A stretch of DNA of 10,307 nt from Coemansia sp. RSA 922 (lineage: Eukaryota > Kickxellomycota > Kickxellomycetes > Kickxellales > Kickxellaceae), in NCBI GenBank assembly GCA_027577415.1, contig JANBQS010000931.1, forward strand, positions 1-10,307, in the 5' to 3' direction. A program made the position numbers and the translations under genes. The notes under the pieces were generated by a model, which ran no database searches, had not been told where the DNA came from, and worked only from the letters and a program-made list of their open reading frames with translations. This document shows, piece after piece, positions 1-5,397 of the stretch (within the stretch, counting starts at the first letter, position 1; every line of letters begins with the position of its first letter).

Positions 1-11
1 CGACAATAGTG

Positions 12-1343
12 CTAGACGTTGAGCTGCTTTTTCATCTGGGATACCAAATCGGCTAGATCGTCTTCAAGGGTTTCCGAGGCTGTCTTGGGTCTAGTAATGT
101 CTTCGTCTATGGCACTAGTGTCCTTAACCTCTTCCTCCTCCTCCTCCTCTTCGCTCTGTTCACTTTCGGACTCCTCCTCCTCCTCGTTGTCGGTGATTTC
201 TTCCATGTCAGACAGCGAGCCAATAATATCATCGTCAATATCGTTCTCCGACAGCGCGGCCTTGATGAGTTCAACTGCGTTGCTCTCTGCATCGAAGCGG
301 TTGCCATTGAGCTCCAGGCTCTCTAGCAACTTCAAGGTCTTCAGTGACTTGGCCAGGGCAATAGCGCCGTCCTGCTCAATTTCGTTGTACTGGAGGTTAA
401 CGACCTTCAAAGTGGAGCGATCCTCGAGCGCCTCGATGACCAAACGACCACCAGTAGGTCCCAATAGGCAATCGCCGACGTTGAGGTGCTCTAAGGCACT
501 CCAGCTGGGCAGTGCGCTGGCCAGAGCAGCTGATCCCGAGTGAGTAAACGTGTTGTCTTGGAGATCGAGGATGGCCAGTTTAGTATTGCTGGCAAGGCCA
601 TTAACTAACTCGGCAATGCCTTCGGGGCGGATTCCATTTTGCGGCATGCGTACCTCGCGCAGCGACTTGAGGGCAGCAAATGCATTAGCAAAGGCTGGTG
701 CAGCGCCGTTTTCCAAGCGATTGCGACCACATACAATTGTGTGCAGTGCAGGCTCCTTGCCTTGCTTCTCGCACTCCGCCTGGCACTTGATGAGCGCGCT
801 GGCGATGGTCGTGCCGCCGTGAATTCCTAGACCGTTGTTGTTGAGCTTTAGGACCTGTAGTCCAGTGTGCTTGCTCAGGAACTCTGACATGGCCTCGGCT
901 CCAAGTGGACCGAATGCATTGTCGGAGAGGTTAAGCTCAATGAGGTTGGGAAAGTCGACTAGAACGCCGCAGATAGCAATAACAGACTGCTTAACTTCGT
1001 CCTTTAGACGACTCGTAAAAATATCGTGCAGTGTAGCGATCTACATGGGCAATTCATATCAAGGCAATTTTCTTTTTTTCTGGTTTAGCTCGCTGAAATT
1101 GAAAAGTCAATAGTGCATTTTTCGTTTTGAATTACACTGACATACCTTTAGAGTGGGCTTGGTCTTTAGCACACTGGCGAGTGCCTGTGCGGCTTCGGCG
1201 CCAATTGTGTTGCCATTTAGCCGGAGCTCTTCGAGAATTTCAACGTTGCGAAGCTCCTCCAAGTACGGCTCAATGTCTTCGGCAGTTGTGAGCTTGAGGC
1301 CCCTGCCCTCCAGGGAGTAAATGCGGTCAGCCGGAGTAGCCAT
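12..1343 (-). CDS. RNA1: Ran GTPase-activating protein (RanGAP, Rna1 family), two exons
   Basis: RanGAP stimulates GTP hydrolysis by Ran in the cytoplasm and so sets the RanGTP gradient that drives nuclear transport. Exon 1 is 1343-1146 (66 codons) and exon 2 is 1040-12; joined they give 408 aa, close to S. pombe Rna1 (386) and S. cerevisiae Rna1 (407). The protein is a run of leucine-rich repeats over residues 1-330. The segment at 72-77 (DIFTSR) carries Arg77, matching S. pombe Rna1 Arg74, and LNNNGLG carries Asn134, matching catalytic Asn131; both sit at a constant +3 offset. CGRNRLENG follows at about 170. An acidic tail (333-381, long Glu/Asp runs) and a short amphipathic end follow, as in the family. 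No SUMO-target domain of the animal type is present. It is divergent from the snoRNA host gene. The family call is certain; the exact splice acceptor is inferred from frame and homology. Confidence 0.96.
129..186. repeat. CTC/TCC trinucleotide-rich tracts encoding the acidic tail
   Basis: Two imperfect runs of CTC/TCC on the plus strand, near 130-151 and 170-186, read as GAG/GAA Glu codons on the minus strand inside the RanGAP tail. The stretch is a coding microsatellite likely to vary in length between strains. It also produces a spurious serine-rich reading frame on the plus strand. Confidence 0.8.
1041..1145 (-). other. Intron of the RanGAP gene
   Basis: On the minus strand the donor is AAG|GTATGT at 1145 and the acceptor is ATGTAG| at 1041, giving 105 nt. 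Both exons join in phase 0, and the joined protein runs ...TLK-IATLHDIF, which aligns with the Rna1 family without a gap. A nearer acceptor, TTTCAG at about 1093, follows a better pyrimidine tract. Using it would add 52 nt and lead to a TGA stop. Confidence 0.88.
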
Positions 1344-1670
1344 GTGTAGAATTTAAATTGTTTTTTTAGAAGAATAGTATCAACGAAAAAAAGACGACAA
1401 ACCTTGGTATACTGCGATTTTTTTGACGCTTTGTTTGTTGTCAGGCCCAAGCCCCCCTCATCCCCATTTCCTCCCCCTGTTTAGGCCAAGCGAAAAATTG
1501 CTGTCAACACTGGCGAGATCCTCATAGAACAAATTGGAATCTGGATCGCTAATCCGGGTATTACCAGAGATCAACAGGAGGATGCGGGCTGAAAATTTTT
1601 CACAGTCGCGATCCTGTCAGAAAAAAAATGATATCGAGCGATATAAAAGGGCGAGCCATCGAGGCGCGGC
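1344..1670. promoter_or_regulatory. Divergent promoter between RanGAP and the snoRNA host gene
   Basis: About 330 bp separate the RanGAP start codon from the predicted host-gene start. The half near RanGAP is pyrimidine-rich on the plus strand around 1441-1480. CCGGGTA at 1554-1560 is one base from the yeast Reb1 core, which is weak evidence. A perfect 14-nt inverted repeat, ATATCG-AG-CGATAT (1631-1644), overlaps the TATA box of the host gene. No other gene is visible here. Confidence 0.6.
1642..1650 (+). promoter_or_regulatory. TATA box of the snoRNA host gene
   Basis: TATAAAAGG lies 29 bp upstream of a C followed by a pyrimidine-rich run (about 1671-1690). This is the expected TATA-to-start spacing. 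A start at the C would give a transcript with a TOP-like 5' end, a known feature of snoRNA host genes and ribosomal protein genes in animals. Confidence 0.7.
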
Positions 1671-1776
1671 CTTTCTTGCTTCTTTTCCTTCACAACGCAT
1701 CCGTCCTTTTTGTATATAATTGTATTTTAGCATGTTGTCGAGGTAATTATCACTAAATTATAATTTTTATGCTCTC

Positions 1777-1864
1777 AGGTGTAAAATGATGTGATATTAT
1801 ATAACTAGAGTCACTTATTACATTAGAATGTAGTATGATGCATAACTGCTTGACTGATCCACCT
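1777..1864 (+). ncRNA. snR78: Box C/D snoRNA, snR78 homologue (25S Um2421 guide)
   Basis: Predicted to direct 2'-O-methylation of the 25S rRNA uridine equal to yeast U2421. C box ATGATGT 1786-1792 (last base off consensus), D' box CTTA 1814-1817 (degenerate), C' box ATGATGC 1835-1841, D box CTGA 1854-1857. The guide AACTAGAGTCA (1803-1813) pairs over 11 bases with 25S UGACUCUAGUU, and the fifth base upstream of D' pairs with U2421. AGGTG 1777-1781 can pair with CACCT 1860-1864 as terminal stem. It lies in host intron 1, with 82 nt from D box to acceptor. Confidence 0.88.
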
Positions 1865-2036
1865 TTTTAAGCGCTCAAATACAGCCAACGACTGTCGACT
1901 ACAACTAATAGTTATCTTGTCTTGCGTTCTGTTTGATAGTTAGAGCGACTAGATCGCATAAAGAATAAAGACCATTGACGACAAGTTTTATTTTGAATTT
2001 ACAAGGTATGTCTTGGTATAATGCCGAGCTTTGCTA

Positions 2037-2127
2037 TTACTGGTGATGATGTAACACTAAGAGAACAAGACTGGAATTACCGTCCGAACAATCATGAGGA
2101 CAATTCTCGCTTAAATAACTGAGCCAT
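2037..2127 (+). ncRNA. snR77: Box C/D snoRNA, snR77 homologue (18S Um578 guide)
   Basis: Predicted to guide methylation in the 530 loop of 18S rRNA (yeast U578, just after the CGG of the conserved loop). C box GTGATGA 2043-2049 is perfect; D' CCGA 2084-2087; C' ATGAGGA 2094-2100; D CTGA 2119-2122 is perfect. The guide CTGGAATTACCG (2071-2082) matches 18S CGGUAAUUCCAG over 12 bases, and the fifth base before D' (A2079) falls on U578. The close terminal stem is short (TGG/CCA); an outer pairing TTGCTAT 2031-2037 with ATAGACAA 2132-2139 (one bulge) may replace it. Host intron 2, 88 nt from D box to acceptor. Confidence 0.92.
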
Positions 2128-2317
2128 CAACATAGACAAAAGTAAATGCTTTGATTTGCGGCACATTTCTAACCACTACCTTTGTTTGTCCACGTCTGTT
2201 GCCTTGGTAGATATGTCACTCTTTTCATAACTAGAGGCAGAGACCCAGCCAGCCTGTTCATATATAATGGTAAGTTTTCAGATATATTACTGGCTTGTCC
2301 CGTCGCTGTCTTTTAGA

Positions 2318-2418
2318 GAAAAATGATTAAACGCACTGGGCACTGAATAGTACACAAAGATGTATATATTTGTTGACGCGCAACCTTGTTCGGCTTAGAA
2401 ACCCGACGAATGATTTTA
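2318..2418 (+). ncRNA. snR76: Box C/D snoRNA, snR76 homologue (25S Cm2197 guide)
   Basis: Predicted to guide 2'-O-methylation of 25S C2197. C box ATGATTA 2323-2329 (one base off), D' box CTGA 2343-2346 (perfect). The guide GCACTGGGCA (2333-2342) pairs with 25S UGCCCAGUGC over 10 bases, and the fifth base upstream of D' (G2338) falls on C2197. The 3' half is less clear: no CTGA exists downstream in the intron. ATGA at 2410-2413 is the best D candidate, because it lies 87 nt before the acceptor as in the sister introns and is followed by TTTT that can pair with AAAA before the C box. The mature 3' end is therefore uncertain. Host intron 3. Confidence 0.85.
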
Positions 2419-2593
2419 TATATTGACAGCGCTTAGTCTGTGTTTTGTTCTGTATCATTGTCACTAACTCTTGACCTGTTGATTTTGTGCTGTTCGTTAG
2501 ATAGGCGAGTAATCTGCACTAGCTGGACCGATGTCTCTTATGACTTGACAAGGTATGTATTTTCCCTAGTTCTGGTGCCGAAGCGCTAGCTTT

Positions 2594-2685
2594 TGGTTAT
2601 GATGATATTCTTAGATGACGAGTCCGAAGAGTTATTCGATGTAGACAACCTTTTATATTATACCATTCATGCATTACCTGAACCA
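2594..2685 (+). ncRNA. snR75: Box C/D snoRNA, snR75 homologue (25S Gm2288 guide)
   Basis: Predicted to guide methylation of 25S G2288. C box ATGATGA 2599-2605 and D box CTGA 2678-2681 are perfect; D' CCGA 2624-2627; C' CGATGTA 2637-2643. The guide TTAGATGACGAG (2611-2622) pairs over 12 bases with 25S CUCGUCAUCUAA, and C2619, fifth before D', falls on G2288. Terminal stem TGGT 2594-2597 with ACCA 2682-2685. A second stretch, CCATTCATGC 2663-2672, matches 25S GCAUGAAUGG (2307-2316) but is offset from the five-base rule, so it looks like accessory pairing. Host intron 4, 86 nt from D to acceptor. Confidence 0.93.
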
Positions 2686-2857
2686 CAAGCTCTCTCACAA
2701 CAGATGCTGCTGCATTCATTGCCTATTTTGATGCTAATGAGTACAGCTTTGTTTTTGTTGCGAGTAGCTAGTGTAATCTTGAAGCCTCTGTCGGTCTACC
2801 GCTACTTGACTCCCTTGTCTATATGGTAAGTTTCACTTCATGTTGTGTGGTGTGTGT

Positions 2858-2936
2858 CGGAGATGATGAAATTAAATAAAAATTGACATAAGCATATGTC
2901 TGAATTTCATGTCGATATATATTTACGACTGATCCT
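2858..2936 (+). ncRNA. snR74: Box C/D snoRNA, snR74 homologue (18S Am28 guide)
   Basis: Predicted to guide methylation of 18S A28 near the rRNA 5' end. C box ATGATGA 2863-2869, D' CTGA 2900-2903 and D CTGA 2929-2932 are all perfect. The guide 2888-2898 (core AAGCATATG) pairs with 18S CAUAUGCUU plus one G-U and one further pair; T2895, the fifth base before D', falls on A28. Terminal stem is short (GGA 2859-2861 with TCC 2933-2935). The C' box is weak (near 2909-2916). Host intron 5, 85 nt from D to acceptor. Confidence 0.92.
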
Positions 2937-3073
2937 CATTCTCTCATCTTGCGTGATATGTATTTGATTGCTTTGAGTTCTTGCTAATCATGTGTTATTT
3001 GGCTGTTCTGACTTTAGATATACGTCAAGTAGCATTGATCTACTCTGAGCTGGCAATGAACAAAATCTTAAAG

Positions 3074-3347
3074 GCAAGTATTTTCCCAATGTGTGTGCCA
3101 AGTTGCAATATGATTCTTGCTCTTTTCTGGGGTTGCTATAATGATGATCACAATCACGACGGTCGACTTAACTTGTTTTTGGAAGAGCGAGTATTGATGA
3201 AACCGCCTGAATATTGGGCATTTTGACTGAACCAAGCACCCATTAAAGAGCAGCAACAATCATACGGTTCCCAACATGTGTTACTGGTGGAAACAAATGA
3301 ACACTTTACTAATATTCTTATTGATTTGTTTTTTTTTGCAAGCGTAG
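3074..3347 (+). other. GC-AG intron 6 of the snoRNA host gene
   Basis: The donor reads AAG|GCAAGT at 3074, the classical form of a GC-AG intron, in which the rest of the donor matches U1 well. The branch region TACTAAT at 3307-3313 is followed by a T-rich tract and CGTAG| ending at 3347. The next bases are GTAAGC, so joining the exons rebuilds AAG|GTAAGC, a GT donor. Confidence 0.72.
3130..3241 (+). ncRNA. snR73: Box C/D snoRNA, snR73 homologue (25S Cm2959 guide)
   Basis: Predicted to guide methylation of 25S C2959 in the peptidyl-transferase region. C box ATGATGA 3141-3147, C' TTGATGA 3194-3200. The guide TCACGACGGTC matches 25S GACCGUCGUGA over 11 bases; reading CTTA, two bases after it, as D' puts the fifth base on C2959. 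Two CTGA motifs could be the D box, 3207-3210 and 3227-3230. I prefer the second, because it leaves room between C' and D and because GGGT-T-GCT 3130-3137 pairs with AGC-ACCC 3235-3241 (one bulge). The RNA would be about 112 nt, near the length of yeast snR73. Host intron 6, which has a GC donor; D-to-acceptor distance is longer than in the others (117 nt). Confidence 0.88.
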
Positions 3348-3507
3348 GTAAGCGAACAAGAGCTTGTTATAGAATAGACTATTTGTAATTTTAAAACACG
3401 TAAATGCTTTGAAAACACCAACGAGAAATATGCTTGATAATGTGGAATTTGATTTGTTGAAAGCTAGCGGATGTGTATATTAGCATGTTATTCTCTTTTG
3501 TTCCAAA
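3348..3507 (+). other. Last host exon and convergent 3' region
   Basis: AT-rich stretch between the last host acceptor and the stop codon of the minus-strand Dpb3-like gene. AACAA-GAGC-TTGTT at 3355-3368 can form a small hairpin. No AATAAA signal, no further C/D snoRNA and no coding region are visible. Both genes must end their transcripts here. Confidence 0.5.
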
Positions 3508-3816
3508 TCATTTTCTAACGCTGACAGTTGGCGGAATAATATCTGCGAGGAAGTCGTATTGCTCGATACTCTGGACAGCCTTTGCCATGTCCTTGTATTG
3601 AACCGTCTTGCGCTTATCGAGGCGAGAAAATTCGTAGCTCTCGCGGACCAAGCTGTCGATGAAATACTCTGTAGCGCGGGAGATCAGAAACAAACTCTCA
3701 GAGCCACAGGCAAAAATATCCTTGTCTTCTTTGATGATGCGTCTGACTCGGGCAGCTGGCAAGTTGGAAGTGCCAGTGGCAGCAGTGGCGACTGTATTAG
3801 CTTCAGATGCGGCCAT
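3508..3816 (-). CDS. DPB3: Histone-fold protein of the Dpb3/POLE4/CHRAC1 family
   Basis: A complete 102-aa protein with little outside one NF-YC-like histone fold. After a short Ala/Thr-rich N-terminus, LPAARVRRIIKED (residues 18-31) opens the fold, followed by the long helix around SESLFLISRATEYFIDSL, then DKRKTVQYKDMAKAV and QYDFLADIIP. The basic RKT before helix 3 and the FLADI ending resemble human CHRAC1 and POLE4 and yeast Dpb3. Such proteins pair with a Dpb4-like NF-YB-type partner, either in DNA polymerase epsilon or in ISWI/CHRAC remodelling complexes. Sequence alone does not separate these roles. NF-YC itself is less likely, because its typical flanks are missing. Single exon; the start is the only upstream ATG, 313 bp from the divergent HDAC gene. 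Confidence 0.82.
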   Translation of the reverse strand: MAASEANTVATAATGTSNLPAARVRRIIKEDKDIFACGSESLFLISRATEYFIDSLVRESYEFSRLDKRKTVQYKDMAKAVQSIEQYDFLADIIPPTVSVRK

Positions 3817-4129
3817 TATAAGCAGTGGTAGTAAGATAGAAAAAAAATGGTGTCGGTGCTAATGTAAACAAGGCAAAGGATGAGAAATGCGAAAAAAAAG
3901 CAACTACTGCTTGCTCGAACAAATTCCTTTTATACCGCTCTGTATGGGAATATTGTGATTGATTTTGTATCGAAACTGTGGCTAGACAATGGTCATAGCT
4001 TACGCGGAACTCGCCGCCCCTTGCCCACAACTATACCAAGATCGGAGAGCATTATAGAATAACGCAATTGTCGCGAGGCGACTAGGTATCCTCAATCACC
4101 ATTTCACTTTTCATATCGCTTTATATACA
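3817..4129. promoter_or_regulatory. Divergent promoter between the Dpb3-like and HDAC genes
   Basis: 313 bp with no gene. It contains A-rich and T-rich tracts near Dpb3, a GC-rich patch near 4000-4030 and the self-complementary-looking TCGCGAGGCGA around 4070. TTTATATA at about 4120-4127 sits only a few bases from the HDAC ATG. It is too close to act as a normal TATA box for that ATG, so it is probably leader sequence. Confidence 0.5.
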
Positions 4130-5386
4130 ATGTATCCTGATAGAAAGAAAGTAGCAGTCGCCAATGCCGGGGATATTCCCAAAGTCGGCTACGTATACGA
4201 TGTGCGCATGAAGCACCACTTCAACTTGAACGAGGTAGAATACCCACATCCCGAAGACCCGCGTCGCATATACTGGATCTACGATATCTTGGACCGATCA
4301 GGTTGTCTCAAAATAATGCGACCCGTCAACATTCACCCTGTAACTGATACGCAGATTCTCCGGGCGCATTCGCGGAGCCACCTCGAGTTTCTAAGAAGCA
4401 CGGAGCTCATGGAAAAGCCATCGCTAATAGCAGCACAAGGAAAATACGAGGACGTCTATCTATGCGCATTATCACTCTACTGCGCACGCTTGAGCGCAGG
4501 CGGGTTATTGGCGTTATGCAATGAGGTTGCAAGGGGTAATTTGCACTCTGGGTTAGCCATTATTAGACCGCCTGGACACCACGCGTGTCAGAACAAGCCC
4601 ATGGGGTTTTGTCTTTTGAACAATATCGGTATCGCCATAAAGGACCTCCAGACATGTAGTGTGGTGCAGCGCATACTCGTGGTGGACTGGGACATACATC
4701 ACGGTAACGGTATTCAAGATATGTTTTACTCTGACCCCTCAGTTCTCTATATCTCGCTGCACCGATTTGATAGCGATTTCTTCCCACATGGATCGGCCGG
4801 GGATTGCACAAAAATCGGCAAAGGCGAGGGCAGAGGATACAATATCAACGTGCCGTGGACCAACGAGGGCATAGGTGACGGCGACTACTTGTACGCGTTC
4901 CGCAAGCTCATATTACCAGTGGCACGGGAGTTTAAGCCCGACATGATTATCGTCGCTTGTGGATTCGATGCCGCCGCCTGCGACCCTATCGGCGAATGCA
5001 ATGTTACGCCCGAGTGCTATGCTACAATGACTGCGATGCTCAAAAGCGTATGTCCCAAGTTGGTGCTTTCGCTCGAGGGCGGATACAACTTGGAGGCGAT
5101 CGCTAATTCGGCTCTGGGTTGCGCCAAGGCGCTGTTGAGTATCAAGTGGAAGGCTGGGCTGGTGCCAGAGGCGGCCTCTGTCCAGGAATACACGACTTTG
5201 CCAGAGGCCGAGATCAACGGGTTTCCGGTCGAACACAAGACATTTACGCCGACATGGCTAGCCTCGCCAAAATGGAGTCCCATTGAGCAAGTGCCTGAGT
5301 GCATCAAAGCCAAGCCATCAGAACTGGGCAAAGACGTAGTGCACAGAGTTATTCAGGAAGTAGGTCGTTACTGGCAATGTCTATAA
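4130..5386 (+). CDS. HDA1: Class II histone deacetylase (Hda1/Clr3-like), short form
   Basis: Zn-dependent lysine deacetylase, probably acting on histones. 418 aa, almost all deacetylase domain. Class II marks are HPEDPRR (about 40-46) and RPPGHHA with the tandem His150/His151. Zinc ligands are Asp188 and His190 in DWDIHHGNG and Asp285 in FDAAACDP. The transition-state tyrosine is Tyr319 in LEGGYNL, which suggests an active enzyme, not a class IIa type with His. Fungal Hda1 and Clr3 are about 700 aa and carry an Arb2-like C-terminal domain; this protein stops about 90 residues after the Tyr motif at RYWQCL and has no such domain. The reading frame is intact and the end looks natural. The first ATG is chosen because the conserved domain starts within 20 residues. 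It faces thymidylate synthase tail to tail. Confidence 0.93.
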   Translation: MYPDRKKVAVANAGDIPKVGYVYDVRMKHHFNLNEVEYPHPEDPRRIYWIYDILDRSGCLKIMRPVNIHPVTDTQILRAHSRSHLEFLRSTELMEKPSLIAAQGKYEDVYLCALSLYCARLSAGGLLALCNEVARGNLHSGLAIIRPPGHHACQNKPMGFCLLNNIGIAIKDLQTCSVVQRILVVDWDIHHGNGIQDMFYSDPSVLYISLHRFDSDFFPHGSAGDCTKIGKGEGRGYNINVPWTNEGIGDGDYLYAFRKLILPVAREFKPDMIIVACGFDAAACDPIGECNVTPECYATMTAMLKSVCPKLVLSLEGGYNLEAIANSALGCAKALLSIKWKAGLVPEAASVQEYTTLPEAEINGFPVEHKTFTPTWLASPKWSPIEQVPECIKAKPSELGKDVVHRVIQEVGRYWQCL

Positions 5387-5397
5387 ATATATTATTA
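5384..5397. terminator. Shared convergent 3' junction of HDAC and thymidylate synthase
   Basis: The HDAC stop (TAA 5384-5386) and the thymidylate synthase stop (TAA on the minus strand, 5395-5397) are 8 bp apart. The junction is a pure A/T run that reads TATAAATATATTATTAA and is nearly symmetric. It may act as efficiency or polyadenylation element in both directions. Each 3' UTR must run into the opposite coding region. Confidence 0.6.

Larger units (their letters stand above)
1671..3482 (+). ncRNA. Non-coding host gene for six intronic box C/D snoRNAs
   Basis: Predicted exons are about 1671-1742, 1940-2005, 2211-2269, 2501-2552, 2768-2825, 3018-3073 and from 3348 onward. Predicted introns are 1743-1939, 2006-2210, 2270-2500, 2553-2767, 2826-3017 and 3074-3347. 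Donors are GTAATT, GTATGT, GTAAGT, GTATGT, GTAAGT and GCAAGT. Each intron has a CTAAC or CTAAT type branch site 25-45 nt before a TAG acceptor. Inner exons are only 52-66 nt, contain stops in all frames and have no recognisable protein. Every intron holds one C/D snoRNA (C box to D box), whose guide fits the yeast snR78, 77, 76, 75, 74 and 73 targets in that order. The exons probably serve only to space the introns and may be degraded after splicing. The 3' end is not defined; the gene converges on the Dpb3-like gene. An acceptor at 2764 instead of 2767 for intron 4 cannot be excluded. Confidence 0.9.

Noticed and set aside
19..543. Serine-rich 174-aa frame opposite RanGAP
   Set aside because: Shadow of the Glu-rich tail and LRR codons on the other strand; the long Ser runs come from the CTC repeats.
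1777..1784. CAG|GTGTAA as acceptor or donor within host intron 1
   Set aside because: Use of it would place snR78 in an exon or cut its terminal stem; the AG|GTAATT donor at 1743 with the TAG at 1939 gives the same layout as the other introns.
2593..2829. 78-aa open frame on the plus strand
   Set aside because: It spans the whole snR75 RNA, the branch site and exon 5, resembles no protein, and is better explained by the snoRNA intron.
2981..3226. 81-aa open frame on the plus strand
   Set aside because: It crosses an intron end, an exon and the snR73 RNA and has no family resemblance.
3433..3524. Possible seventh C/D snoRNA (TTGATAA ... CTGA)
   Set aside because: The C-like box is poor, the CTGA lies inside the Dpb3-like coding region and no guide to the snR72 target was found.
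4581..4586. ACGCGT in the HDAC gene as an MCB element
   Set aside because: Lies deep in coding sequence about 450 bp after the ATG and not upstream of any gene start; most likely chance.
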